Notes: generated by a model from the sequence alone, not told the origin. Counted from the stretch's first letter, positions 17,516 to 25,895 are shown. The stretch: DNA of 29,720 nt from Methanobacteriaceae archaeon UBA349 (GCA_002509745.1 DAWK01000103.1:1-29720); one strand, 5' to 3'. Program-made: numbers and translations.

Positions 17516-17995
17516 ATGGACAAAAAATACAAAAAAGTTGCTGTGGGAGGCACTTTTGATAAATTTCACAAAGGACATCGGAGACTTCTAGAAGAAGCAT
17601 TTAGAATAGGAGATGAAGTCATTATTGGGGTGACTTCAGACTATTTTGGGGGTAAAAAGGGAGATATAGATCCTTGCGACACAAGAATGTCTAATTTAAG
17701 AGATTTTTTATCTCAATATCCTCAGAAATTTAGTGTGGTTCGCTTAGATGATTCATATGGGCCTACTATTCACGAGAGTGAGTTTGATGCTATTGTAGTT
17801 AGTAAAGAAACTGAACCTGCGGCCCAGGAAATAAATAAAATTCGAAAAAAGAATAAAATTCCTTATTTAGATATCATTGTAATTGACATGGTGTCTGCTG
17901 ATGATGGAGTGCCTATTTCATCTACCAGAATTAGAAAAGGGGAAATAGATAGAATGGGCCATATCTTGAATAAAATTCGGAATGCTTTCCGATGA
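17516..17995 (+). CDS. coaD: Phosphopantetheine adenylyltransferase (archaeal type)
   Basis: Transfers AMP from ATP to 4'-phosphopantetheine, giving dephospho-CoA in coenzyme A synthesis. Archaeal/eukaryotic type: the nucleotidyltransferase motif GGTFDKFHKGHRRLL contains the HxGH signature (HKGH), with GVTSDYFGGKKG, VVSKET and the ATP-binding ISSTRIRKGEID near the end. 159 residues is usual for the family. The ATG at 17516 has AGGT 7 nt upstream. A TTG 6 nt earlier also opens the frame but lies inside that ribosome site. It diverges from the radical SAM gene. Confidence 0.93.
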   Translation: MDKKYKKVAVGGTFDKFHKGHRRLLEEAFRIGDEVIIGVTSDYFGGKKGDIDPCDTRMSNLRDFLSQYPQKFSVVRLDDSYGPTIHESEFDAIVVSKETEPAAQEINKIRKKNKIPYLDIIVIDMVSADDGVPISSTRIRKGEIDRMGHILNKIRNAFR

Positions 17996-18100
17996 TTTTT
18001 TAAATTTTAAGCATATTTTAATTAAAAAATACTAAACCCACTTAATTTATAACATAAACAATTAAAATTCGTTCCTTTCAAAATAAACGTGATGATCTTT

Positions 18101-20266
18101 ATGAAATTTAAAAAAGATAATTATATTCCTATTATCATAATTTTTATTATATTTTTCACAGGCTTTTTTTTAAGACTTGAATCTGTGGACCTTCCGGGGG
18201 TAAATGAAACTGAAAAAAGTCATTATATGGATAGCAATGGTCTTCCATACATGTATGAACTGGATTCGTACTATAACTTGCGCTTAACCCAGAATTTTAT
18301 AAAAAATGGCCATATGGGAGATACTATAAAAAATAATGAAAGCTGGGATTCTTTTTCTTATTTTCCTCCTGGAAGACCTGCTGAATATCCTCCACTAATA
18401 GTCTGGTTGGCAGCGTTCTCTTATTTTGCGGTAAATTTATTTACCAGCATGCCTCTTAAGGATATTTCTTTTTGGATTCCTTTAATTATAGGTCCCTTAG
18501 CAGGTATTGTAGGATATGTTTTTGTCCGTAGATATGCAGGGGAATATGCCGGGTTTGTTACAGGAATTCTTGTTGTTACAGCCCCCATATATCTAATGAG
18601 GACATTACCAGGATACTTTGATACAGATATGTTCAATATTATACTTCCATTTTTGACCATACTATTTTTTTCAGTAGCAATTGAAACAGGAAATAAAACT
18701 AGAAGAATATTATTTGTTGGGTTATCTGCCATTTTCATGTTTTTATTTTCTCTAGCCTGGACTGGATGGTCTTATTTATTTTATATAATCCTTGCCACAA
18801 GCATAGTTTATATAATACTTTGTAAAATTAAAAAAATTAAAATTAAAACATTTGTGGAAGTATTTGCGATATTTTTTGTCGTTTCGACTGTTTTAATTGT
18901 TTTATATTCGGGTATAAATGGAATTATTGCCCTAATTCAATATCCACTTAATTTTCTGCCTTTTATTACCGGAACAGAAATTATGGGTGAATGGCCCAAT
19001 ATTTATGAATCTGTTGGTGAACTTCATAAGCCTAGTTTAGAGGAATTTGTATCTGGTGTGGGTATAATTAACCTGGGCCTGGGAATTTTTGGAATTTTTG
19101 CGATATTCAGTTTAATGTTACGCAACAATATGCGAAGCAAATATCTGCCTAAATTGAGCTGGTTTGGTTTTATTTTAATTTTTACATGGATATCAATAGC
19201 TTTAATTGCTTATTCATCTAGTATACGATTTGGAATGTTACTTATACCTCCTTTGGCAATTTTTTCAGGTTTATTGATTGGAATCGCAGTTCAATATATG
19301 AAAAATTCTCCGATTAGTATCTCTAATAATTATTTAAGAACTTTTTTATCAATTTCACTAATTTTAATAATATGTATTCCACCCATAGTGACTGCTGAAA
19401 AAAATTTATTGAGTAGAGTTTCAGTTGCTGATGATGATATGGCTAGTGCTGCTTTGTGGATTAATTCTAACACTTCTAATGATACTGTTATAATTACAAA
19501 CTGGGGATACGGCCATTTTTTAAGCCAATATGCCAACCGGCCAGTTATATTTGACGGAGGATCTCAAAATACGCCCCGTGCATACTGGGTATTCAGGGCA
19601 TTTACTACAAATAATGAAACATTATCAGCGGGTATAATGCGTATGCTTTCATCCAGTGGTTATGATTCGTATTTGTCCCTTCAAAATCACACTAAAAATA
19701 CTTCTTTAACTGTAAAAATTATGAATAACATACTAGGAGTTTCAAAGGAGCAAGCTCGATATATTTTAATTTATGATTATAAAATTAACCATTATTTAGC
19801 AGAAAAAATATTAAATGATACTCATCCTTCAAATCCTCGCCCTTTTGTTATTTTCACTGATGATGATATGATCTATGGGGGATGGTGGACATTTGTATTT
19901 GGGAATTGGAATTTCAATACTGGCAAAAAAGATAATTATACTTATTCTAGAGGTTATAGTAATAATACTACTTCAGTTAAAAAATACGACAATGGTGCTG
20001 TATTAGATCTTGAAAATAAAAAAGCATATGTTAATGGGAGTTTGCCATACGCGTTTAGCATTGTAGATAAAAATAATATTAGCACTTTTAATTTAAATAA
20101 TAAAAGTGATTTTTACATGATTTTTTTAATTGATGAAAAAATGGCGCTGATTATTGATAAAAAATATCAAAATTCGATGTTCACTAAATTACTTCTTAAA
20201 CAGCCTACTACTCATTTTAAACCCATCTATAGACATAATTCTAGTGTGGTATGGAAAATAAATTAA
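18101..20266 (+). CDS. aglB: STT3/AglB-type oligosaccharyltransferase
   Basis: Membrane enzyme that moves the lipid-linked oligosaccharide to Asn of N-x-S/T sequons on secreted proteins. About 721 residues: a first helix at 8-26, the first external loop with catalytic-metal acidic residues (YELDSYYNLRLT), ten or more further helices up to about residue 435, then a soluble C-terminal domain with many N-x-T sites. At the position of the WWDYG motif this protein reads TNWGYGHFL (about 465-473), followed by DGGSQNTPRAYW. So the first W and the D of the canonical motif are N and G. The start is ATG 18101 with GTGAT (18089-18093) upstream; GTG 18089 and ATG 18092 overlap that site. It lies 0.2 kb from a pilin cluster on the opposite strand. 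Confidence 0.88.
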   Translation: MKFKKDNYIPIIIIFIIFFTGFFLRLESVDLPGVNETEKSHYMDSNGLPYMYELDSYYNLRLTQNFIKNGHMGDTIKNNESWDSFSYFPPGRPAEYPPLIVWLAAFSYFAVNLFTSMPLKDISFWIPLIIGPLAGIVGYVFVRRYAGEYAGFVTGILVVTAPIYLMRTLPGYFDTDMFNIILPFLTILFFSVAIETGNKTRRILFVGLSAIFMFLFSLAWTGWSYLFYIILATSIVYIILCKIKKIKIKTFVEVFAIFFVVSTVLIVLYSGINGIIALIQYPLNFLPFITGTEIMGEWPNIYESVGELHKPSLEEFVSGVGIINLGLGIFGIFAIFSLMLRNNMRSKYLPKLSWFGFILIFTWISIALIAYSSSIRFGMLLIPPLAIFSGLLIGIAVQYMKNSPISISNNYLRTFLSISLILIICIPPIVTAEKNLLSRVSVADDDMASAALWINSNTSNDTVIITNWGYGHFLSQYANRPVIFDGGSQNTPRAYWVFRAFTTNNETLSAGIMRMLSSSGYDSYLSLQNHTKNTSLTVKIMNNILGVSKEQARYILIYDYKINHYLAEKILNDTHPSNPRPFVIFTDDDMIYGGWWTFVFGNWNFNTGKKDNYTYSRGYSNNTTSVKKYDNGAVLDLENKKAYVNGSLPYAFSIVDKNNISTFNLNNKSDFYMIFLIDEKMALIIDKKYQNSMFTKLLLKQPTTHFKPIYRHNSSVVWKIN

Positions 20267-20491
20267 TTAAATATAAATTTTATAGTAAACTACTAATTAA
20301 ATTATTACTAATTAATTTCTGAATAAATATATTAAATTACTTAATCCTTTTTCAAGTGTGTTAAAAATTAATCTAAAGAAGCAGCATCCATTTTATTTTA
20401 ATATGGATTTTTTAAGGATACATTTTGCGATTTAAATGCATAAATTTTGTCTTAACTAAAATAAAAATCTATTTTTAAAAAAATATTTTAA

Positions 20492-20652
20492 TTATAATTT
20501 ATTAATTGTTGGGTCTCTAGCTAATCAATTACGATTCTTATGCCATCTGCTATAGTCTGGGAATATCAAAAACATAAACAACAACTACTAATTAATAAGA
20601 ATAGCTTTGAACTAATCATTTCGTGTTGCTTAGTTTTTTCATCAATTAACAT
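20492..20652 (-). pseudogene. Decayed class III pilin (copy B2)
   Basis: Remnant of a gene like the intact pilin at 20918-21091. The first six codons (MLIDEK) and the upstream 30 or so bases are the same, and the last nine codons read ARDPTINKL against ARDSTINKL. In between are losses totalling about 13 nt, frameshifts and several in-frame stops, and the signal-peptide glutamine/hydrophobic segment is scrambled. Read straight from its ATG it would give only about 28 residues. It is the fourth member of the A1-B1-A2-B2 series. Confidence 0.85.
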
Positions 20653-20676
20653 TTAAACTCCAATAAACTAATCTTA

Positions 20677-20865
20677 TTATCCGTTGGTTGTCGTGTTCAC
20701 GCCGGATCTGACTTCGTTTACATCTTTTCCGGCGTCTAAACCAGAAGTTTCTGAAAAGTAAGCTCTGTATATGACTAGTGCTGCGATTGCGATTACGATT
20801 ACTCCACCGAATAATAATATGTATTCTGCGGCACCTTGTCCTGCTTCATCTTTTAAAAAAGACAT
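20677..20865 (-). CDS. Class III signal peptide pilin (copy A2)
   Basis: 62-residue type IV pilin-like precursor. Six or so charged leader residues (SFLKDEAG) precede QGAAEYILL, the class III motif QxxxE with glutamate at +5, then a ~20-residue hydrophobic helix ([18 protein letters not shown]). Archaeal prepilin peptidases of the EppA type cut before the glutamine, leaving ~54 residues. The tail ends SGVNTTTNG and includes an N-T-T glycosylation sequon. AGGAGGAT lies 5-12 nt before the ATG. It is nearly identical to A1, with 4 amino-acid differences, and is the third gene of the series. Likely a structural subunit of a thin surface pilus similar to Methanococcus Epd pili. Confidence 0.9.
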   Translation of the reverse strand: MSFLKDEAGQGAAEYILLFGGVIVIAIAALVIYRAYFSETSGLDAGKDVNEVRSGVNTTTNG

Positions 20866-20917
20866 AGAAATCCTCCTAAAAATGTTATTAATTTAAAATA
20901 AAAAAAAATATTGGAAG

Positions 20918-21091
20918 TTATAATTTGTTAATTGTTGAATCTCTAGCGTTATCAACCACGCTACTTATATTGCCGGCAATGGATGAAGAAATATCAAAAA
21001 CATAGCCACCAACTATTAGTACAATAACTAGTATTGCTCCAATGAGTAAAATCATTTCTGCACTGATTTGCGCTTTTTCATCAATTAACAT
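20918..21091 (-). CDS. Short class III signal peptide pilin (B1)
   Basis: 57-residue precursor found by translating the reverse strand: [18 protein letters not shown], then [13 protein letters not shown], ending ARDSTINKL. The class III motif is AQISAE, with predicted cleavage before Q and E at +5, followed by a ~20-residue hydrophobic helix. The ~25-residue tail contains an N-I-S sequon (GNISS). GGAG lies 6-10 nt upstream of the ATG, within a segment repeated exactly before the B2 relic. It differs from the A pilins in leader and tail, so it may be a minor subunit. It sits 24 nt after A1 and 52 nt before A2, consistent with one operon. Confidence 0.85.
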   Translation of the reverse strand: MLIDEKAQISAEMILLIGAILVIVLIVGGYVFDISSSIAGNISSVVDNARDSTINKL

Positions 21092-21115
21092 TTAAACTCC
21101 AATAAACTAATCTTA

Positions 21116-21304
21116 TTATCCGTTGGTTGTTGTGTTCACGCCGGATCTGACTTCGTTTACATCTGTTGCAGCGTCTAGACCGGATGTTTCTCCGAAGTAA
21201 GCTCTGTATATTACTAGTGCTGCGATTGCGATTACGATTACTCCACCGAATAATAATATGTATTCTGCGGCACCTTGTCCTGCTTCATCTTTTAAAAAAT
21301 TCAT
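21116..21304 (-). CDS. Class III signal peptide pilin (copy A1)
   Basis: 62-residue precursor with leader NFLKDEAG, cleavage motif QGAAEYILL, a hydrophobic helix and a short tail ending NTTTNG, including an N-T-T sequon. It is the first gene of the pilin operon. The start is ATG 21304, with GGAGGTG at 21311-21317. A GTG at 21313 also opens the frame but is part of that ribosome site, and starting at 21304 gives exactly the same length as copy A2. The strong ribosome site and promoter-proximal position suggest that A is the major pilin. Assembly would need a prepilin peptidase and an ATPase/membrane platform, none of which is in this window. Confidence 0.9.
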   Translation of the reverse strand: MNFLKDEAGQGAAEYILLFGGVIVIAIAALVIYRAYFGETSGLDAATDVNEVRSGVNTTTNG

Positions 21305-21341
21305 ATGGTACACCTCCAGTTATATATTATAATATCTTATC

Positions 21342-21376
21342 AAATCTGGTATATAAATATTTAGATATTCAGATTT
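21342..21376 (-). promoter_or_regulatory. Pilin operon promoter with flanking inverted repeat
   Basis: On the minus strand a TATA box ATTTATATA lies at 21350-21358, about 46 nt before the A1 start codon, predicting a leader of ~20 nt. Two perfect 7-bp inverted arms, AAATCTG (21342-21348) and CAGATTT (21370-21376), bracket it. A protein bound there would cover the TATA box, a typical repressor arrangement in archaea. Confidence 0.5.
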
Positions 21377-21488
21377 TTTAAGACCTAAATCTATAATTAT
21401 TATGTCCTCACTTATACTTTACCTTTTTTTAAAATGTTGTGCAGATTATCACAAAGTATTATCATAATGAATCATAAAATATAATATC

Positions 21489-22040
21489 ATGCCTAAAAAA
21501 TATGAAGTTCAAAAACTAATTCTTCAGGCATTAAAAAATGGGGATCTTTCAAGAATAGACCTTTTAAATAGCATTAGAAAAGAATCGGGATTATCCATAT
21601 CTGACAAAACCCTTAATGAATCTTTAATTTATTTATTAAGACAAAATAAAGTGGGTGTGGTCGGATATGATCTTAAAATTTATGATGGTTTGAATAGGGT
21701 TCAATCTATGAAAGCAGATGGTATTATTTTTACCCGTTTTAAAAACGATTCTTTTGAAATCGGTATTTTAATTAGTAAATTAGAGTCTGAAGACATTGAA
21801 AATGTGAGAAATGCAATACATAGATTAAAAATCATATTTAAGAATAAAATAAGTTATTTAGAAGATATTAATCTTGATGGGGATTCTGATGCTACATTTA
21901 ATAAAATTATGCACTATATAAACATTCAAGATGATAATCAGAAAAGAGTTATGACTCAAAAATTTGCACTTGCTTTAAGTGATGAAAAAGATTCTACTGA
22001 GACTTTAAGACAATTAATCGCTATTTTCGGAATTAAATAG
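21489..22040 (+). CDS. Unknown protein with a possible winged-helix N-terminus
   Basis: 183 residues, not recognised. Residues 1-65 (KKYEVQKLILQALKNGDLSRIDLLNSI, then SISDKTLNESLIYLLRQNKVGVVGYDL) look like a winged helix: three helices and a hairpin ending in a short beta strand. The remainder is mainly charged helices (ESEDIENVRNAIHRLKIIF; RVMTQKFALALSDEKDSTETLRQLIAIFG) with no Cys or metal motif. No ribosome binding site precedes the ATG. It is transcribed divergently from the pilin operon and shares the 184-bp region containing the dyad around the pilin TATA box, so a local regulator of pilin expression is a reasonable guess, not a demonstrated role. Confidence 0.7.
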   Translation: MPKKYEVQKLILQALKNGDLSRIDLLNSIRKESGLSISDKTLNESLIYLLRQNKVGVVGYDLKIYDGLNRVQSMKADGIIFTRFKNDSFEIGILISKLESEDIENVRNAIHRLKIIFKNKISYLEDINLDGDSDATFNKIMHYINIQDDNQKRVMTQKFALALSDEKDSTETLRQLIAIFGIK

Positions 22041-22405
22041 TTAGATATGCTTCTTAATATAACCTAAGTTTCTTAGAATAGTTGGTAATGTTGTCCATAT
22101 TTCAAAATCTCATTTATCAAAAAAATATGAATATATTTGAAAAATGAAGTTTCATTACTTTATATTGGTACTATAATTGATAAAATACTGTATCTATAAC
22201 AGTATAGTTTATTATTTAGAATAATTATATTTATTATATTAATTAATTCAATATATAAAAAGTTAATAAATAGCTTAATTAATTCGCATTTAAATGTTGA
22301 GATGACTATTAATTAAGTTGAGAGTTTGACTGAAGTAAACTAATTTAATTTATAATTATTATATTAACTTAACAACAGGGATAATATGAAATTAGGAGGC
22401 ATCAG
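22041..22405. other. Intergenic region with one clear dyad
   Basis: No supported ORF. CTAAG-TTT-CTTAG (22064-22076) is a small hairpin shortly after the 21489 gene. ATACTGT (22185-22191) and ACAGTAT (22199-22205) form a perfect 7-7-7 inverted repeat. AATATATAAAAAG near 22250-22262 could be a TATA box for the next gene, giving a ~120-nt leader. The rest is A/T spacer. Confidence 0.45.
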
Positions 22406-23707
22406 ATGATTTATTTGCTGATAACTTTGGCAGGAGTGGTTTTTTTATTTTTGGGACTCATTGGGATGTATTTCGGTTTCCAGACACCACCAAACATTCT
22501 TTCGTTTTTAGCAGGTCTTATTAGTTTTGTTTTAGGTTTAATGGCAGTTATACTCTTCGCAGGCAAAATTGACTTGAGTTCTTTAAAAAGATCAGTCCCA
22601 GTGGCTGATGAAACATCTGAAGTTAAAAGTACTATGACTAAGAGAAGTTTTGAAAATGTTAGGCCTGATAAAAAACCAGTTAAACCTGCAAAGATTGCAC
22701 CTAAAATAACCCCTAAAAAAGCAGTAGCTGCTACTGAAACTTCAAAGCCAAAAGTTTCTAAATCCCCTGAAGATACTAATGTTAAAAAAACAAAAGTAGA
22801 TCATCCTATAAAACCTGCAAGAAAACCAAGAAAGTTTTTAAAATTGCCTAAAAAAGGAAAAAAGGATTCTAATAAGTTAAAAGAAACTAGTAAAGAAACT
22901 AGTTCAGAGGCTATTTCTAAAATTCCATCAACTGAACCAAGGGGAAATCCTATGAATAGGCCACCAAAGGCACCAATGAAACCATCTAAAAAGTCAAATG
23001 GCACTAAATCTAAGGATAATATGGTTCAACCTTCGGAATCTAATTTGACAAAAACAATTAAACCCTCAAAGCAAAAGCCTGTTAAACCAAAATCTAAACA
23101 TGTAACGCCAGCAAAACCATTTGTAACGGCTGACAAAGATGATAAACATTATGTTAAGGACCGTTTAAATAAGCTGAAGCAGGAATATATTGAGAATGTA
23201 GATGATGTAGAAGATCTTATAGAAGAGAGATTAGATTCATTTAGGGGTGCAATTAATCAAATAAGATCAGAATCAAAGGAACCCAGTATAATCTGGTCTT
23301 TTGATGCTTCAGATGTTCAGGAAGCAATGAAGGATACTATATTACAAGCAGATACTAAAGTAATTATGATGTATCCTTGGATAAGAAATATAGATGTGGG
23401 TATTCTTAAAAAATTCATGGATACTAAAAGTAGAATGATTATTCAAGAGGCAGGACTTGATGATGATGCTTCTGTAGAACTGATTAAAGTGCTTTTAGAT
23501 AATAATGTTCAAATTAGAACAATGCCTCATATACACACCGTAGCGGTTGTTTCAGATGATAAACATGGTTTAATTATTTCCACGGATCCTATATATGACA
23601 GTTTTGAAGTTGGAGTTATTTACAAAGACGAGAAATCTATTCTTGAGATTGAGAAGTTGTTTGAAGAAGCCTGGAGTTTATCCAAAGATATCGTGCTGGG
23701 GAATTAA
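22406..23707 (+). CDS. Membrane-anchored protein with Lys/Pro-rich linker and PLD-like C-terminal domain
   Basis: 433 residues in three parts. Residues 1-55: two close hydrophobic helices ([41 protein letters not shown]). Residues 60-245: a low-complexity linker rich in Lys, Pro, Ser and Thr with repeated KPxKP-like words, likely disordered and strongly basic. Residues 250-433: a folded domain beginning with a charged helix ([27 protein letters not shown]), then [27 protein letters not shown], and [19 protein letters not shown]. The last resembles the second half of a phospholipase D-like/TrmB-type domain, but the catalytic HxK is HTV, so it is probably a binding domain. AGGAGG at 22394-22399 supports the ATG. 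The next gene begins 2 nt after its stop. Confidence 0.75.
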   Translation: MIYLLITLAGVVFLFLGLIGMYFGFQTPPNILSFLAGLISFVLGLMAVILFAGKIDLSSLKRSVPVADETSEVKSTMTKRSFENVRPDKKPVKPAKIAPKITPKKAVAATETSKPKVSKSPEDTNVKKTKVDHPIKPARKPRKFLKLPKKGKKDSNKLKETSKETSSEAISKIPSTEPRGNPMNRPPKAPMKPSKKSNGTKSKDNMVQPSESNLTKTIKPSKQKPVKPKSKHVTPAKPFVTADKDDKHYVKDRLNKLKQEYIENVDDVEDLIEERLDSFRGAINQIRSESKEPSIIWSFDASDVQEAMKDTILQADTKVIMMYPWIRNIDVGILKKFMDTKSRMIIQEAGLDDDASVELIKVLLDNNVQIRTMPHIHTVAVVSDDKHGLIISTDPIYDSFEVGVIYKDEKSILEIEKLFEEAWSLSKDIVLGN

Positions 23708-23709
23708 TA

Positions 23710-24408
23710 ATGGATCTAAGATGGATGGGGCATTCTGCATTCGAGTTAATCACTGAAGAAAATTTAAAAATTTTAATAGATCCTTTTATTAGCAATAATC
23801 CTTCTTGTAGTGTACCTGTGGAAGAGATAGAAGCGGACTTAATTTGCATTACTCATGGCCATGCAGATCACTTTGGAGATGCTCTGGAAATTGCGAATCG
23901 TACTGGTGCTTTAGTAATTGCCAATCATGAAATATCTATTTTCTTTTCCAGACAAGGCTTTGAAACTCAGGGCATGAACATTGGTGGTTCTTCTCATTTC
24001 CATAATATTAAAATTACCATGGTTGATGCCATACATTCGGCAGATATTGATTTTATGGAAGAAATTACGCCAGGGGGAAAGGCTTGTGGATTTATTTTTG
24101 AGCTGGAAAATGGCCGTAAAATCTATCATGCAGGTGATACTTCTTTATTCGGTGATTTAAAATTGGTTGTAGGTGATTTTTACAAACCAGATGTGGCTTT
24201 AATCCCGATTGGGGATCGATATACTATGGGCCTAAAAGATGCTTCAACTGCGGTGAAATGGATTTCTCCTAAAATAGTTATTCCCATGCACTACAACACA
24301 TTTCCGGTAATAGAACAAGATCCTGAAGACTTTATGGATTTAGTTAAAAATAAAATTCCTAATGTCGAGGTAATTATTCTAAATCCCGGTGATATCTACA
24401 CCGAATGA
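23710..24408 (+). CDS. UPF0173-type metal-dependent hydrolase (metallo-beta-lactamase fold)
   Basis: 232 residues. The metallo-beta-lactamase signature HxHxDH is present as [10 protein letters not shown] (about residues 47-56), with the preceding DPF strand, AIHSADID for the next metal ligand, [11 protein letters not shown] for the bridging aspartate, and [10 protein letters not shown] for the last histidine. The opening [10 protein letters not shown] and IDPFISNNP is characteristic of the UPF0173 (UlaG-like/YtkL) group. The substrate is unknown. It starts 2 nt after the stop of the PLD-like membrane protein gene, with GGGG 8-11 nt upstream, so the two are cotranscribed. Confidence 0.88.
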   Translation: MDLRWMGHSAFELITEENLKILIDPFISNNPSCSVPVEEIEADLICITHGHADHFGDALEIANRTGALVIANHEISIFFSRQGFETQGMNIGGSSHFHNIKITMVDAIHSADIDFMEEITPGGKACGFIFELENGRKIYHAGDTSLFGDLKLVVGDFYKPDVALIPIGDRYTMGLKDASTAVKWISPKIVIPMHYNTFPVIEQDPEDFMDLVKNKIPNVEVIILNPGDIYTE

Positions 24409-24550
24409 TAAAATTTAATCCATATTAATAGTTATTAATGCCTAAAACTAATCAATTTAATAATTATATTATTTAATTAACTATAATAAAGATTATTTAA
24501 AATATTAAATATTATCTAATATCTTAATAATGATTTAAAAGAGTGATAAA

Positions 24551-25171
24551 ATGGTGAATTTTTTTACGAAATTTTTTTCTAAGCTATTCAGAAGGAATCA
24601 AAAGCTTAAAATAGGTCTTTACGGCCATCCAAATTCTGGAAAAACAACTTTGGCCAATACCATGTCTGAAGATTGGTTGGGCAAGCCATTAGGTTTGATA
24701 TCTAACATTCCTCACGAAACCCGAACTGTTTACAAACAGGAAAAGGTTTCTATAAAGCAGGATGGCTATGAACTGGACTTTGATATTATTGATACTCCTG
24801 GAATCGCCACCAAAGTAGATTACAAGAATTTCCTTGAATTTGGTCTTAACGAGGTTGAAGCAAAAGAAAGGGCAAAAGAAGCTACAAAAGGCATAATCGA
24901 GGCTATTAAATGGCTTGATGATGTCACTGGAGTTTTACTGGTTATGGATGCTACTAAGGATCCTCTGACTCAGGCTAATATCACTATTATTGGAAATTTA
25001 GAGGCTAGAAAGATACCATTTGTAATAGTTGCCAATAAAACAGATCTTCCTGAATCATCGCCAGATAGAATAATTTCAGTATTCCCACAGCATACTGTAG
25101 TTCCTATTTCAGCATTGCAGGGAGAGAATACTGGTGAGTTATATATGGCAATGATAAGAAAATTTAAATGA
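24551..25171 (+). CDS. arvA: Small GTPase, ArvA/Era-like
   Basis: 206-residue GTP-binding protein. G motifs: G1 GHPNSGKTT (25-33), G2 region with ETRTVY, G3 DTPG, G4 NKTD and G5 SAL. The N-terminus ([18 protein letters not shown]) is an amphipathic basic helix that could touch the membrane. The order GTPase-DUF2073-zinc ribbon is that of the euryarchaeal OapABC/ArvABC operon. In Haloferax volcanii, ArvA drives extracellular vesicle formation. GAGTGAT at 24541-24547 lies just before the ATG. The naming depends on synteny and G-domain resemblance, not on an alignment. Confidence 0.82.
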   Translation: MVNFFTKFFSKLFRRNQKLKIGLYGHPNSGKTTLANTMSEDWLGKPLGLISNIPHETRTVYKQEKVSIKQDGYELDFDIIDTPGIATKVDYKNFLEFGLNEVEAKERAKEATKGIIEAIKWLDDVTGVLLVMDATKDPLTQANITIIGNLEARKIPFVIVANKTDLPESSPDRIISVFPQHTVVPISALQGENTGELYMAMIRKFK

Positions 25172-25228
25172 TTATTTCGATTATAAACGGCTAATTGAAT
25201 TTCAATAAAGAATTAGTGGGGTTTTAAA

Positions 25229-25597
25229 ATGGAAGGATTAAAAATGGAATTTTTATCATCTGATGCTCTGGAGGGAAGCAGCAGTATGGAAAAAATTTCC
25301 ATGATAATAAATAGGGTTAAATCTGGAGAGATATTAGTTATAGAAGGAGGACTTACTCCTTCTGAAGAAGCAGAACTTATTGAAACTACAATGAGAGAGA
25401 TTGACATTGAAAATTTTGTTGGAATTGATATTCACACCTTAGAAAGGAACGAAAAATCCTTTTTTGGTTTTTCAAAGAAGAAAACCATAGGTCTGACTAT
25501 AATTGGCCCAGCAAATGTAATGAGATCTGTCAAGAAAAAATCTAATTTCCTTTCCATGATAGCAGAACTTGGTGATTCTGGTGCATCAGTGCATTAA
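25229..25597 (+). CDS. arvB: DUF2073 protein, OapB/ArvB family
   Basis: 122 residues, second gene of the putative arvABC operon. Contains [23 protein letters not shown] and [10 protein letters not shown] followed by a basic FFGFSKKK loop and [18 protein letters not shown], the pattern I associate with DUF2073 (PF09846). The biochemical role is unknown; the family co-occurs with the GTPase and may act as its partner. Start: ATG 25229 with GTGGGG upstream. ATG 25244, preceded by GGAAGG, is an alternative. It overlaps the zinc-ribbon gene, so translation is coupled. Confidence 0.78.
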   Translation: MEGLKMEFLSSDALEGSSSMEKISMIINRVKSGEILVIEGGLTPSEEAELIETTMREIDIENFVGIDIHTLERNEKSFFGFSKKKTIGLTIIGPANVMRSVKKKSNFLSMIAELGDSGASVH

Positions 25598-25895
25598 GTG
25601 TGGAGCTATAGTAAAATCATCTGAAGAAATTCTAAAGGGTTGCCCTAAATGTGGTAGTACTTATTTCAAGTTCAAAAGCGAGGGTAAAGAAAAAGAAGTA
25701 GAAAAACCAGAGGCAGTAAAAGGTGAATCCATTGAAACCATAATGGTTAAACAGCATGGTATTTATGAAGTAAACTTAACTCCGCTTTTAGAAGATGATT
25801 CCATTATAGTTTCTGATGAAGAAGGAAAATATGTTATAGATCTTAATTTCCTATTAAAAAAGAAAATAAAGGAACAGAAAACAAAAGAGATGTAA
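25581..25895 (+). CDS. arvC: Zinc-ribbon protein, OapC/ArvC family
   Basis: About 104 residues from the GTG at 25581, which has GGTGAT at 25571-25576 at good spacing. The frame also opens at TTG 25569, but that lies on the ribosome site. A zinc ribbon near the start is formed by CIKC and CPKC, 18 residues apart; a Lys/Glu-rich stretch follows, then a C-terminal segment ([32 protein letters not shown]). Third gene of the arvABC-like operon; overlaps arvB by 17 nt. Confidence 0.78.
   Translation: MHQCIKCGAIVKSSEEILKGCPKCGSTYFKFKSEGKEKEVEKPEAVKGESIETIMVKQHGIYEVNLTPLLEDDSIIVSDEEGKYVIDLNFLLKKKIKEQKTKEM

Larger units (their letters stand above)
20492..21304 (-). repeat. Tandem duplication of a two-pilin cassette
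   Basis: Two units of roughly 430-440 bp, each a pilin A gene followed by a pilin B gene in transcription order. The A genes are both 189 nt and differ at about 13 positions by my count, mostly in the 3' third. The A-B junction, from the A stop region to the B start codon, is identical in both units. The B genes have diverged strongly, one now a pseudogene. Confidence 0.88.

Noticed and set aside
20386..20413. ATCCAT/ATGGAT hairpin with a T-run after aglB
   Set aside because: It is 120 nt beyond the aglB stop with a weak 6-bp stem and an 11-nt loop; not enough to call a terminator.
20677..21304. The repeated segments considered as a CRISPR or mobile-element repeat
   Set aside because: The repeated units are full pilin genes with ribosome sites; there are no short regular repeats, terminal inverted repeats or transposase.
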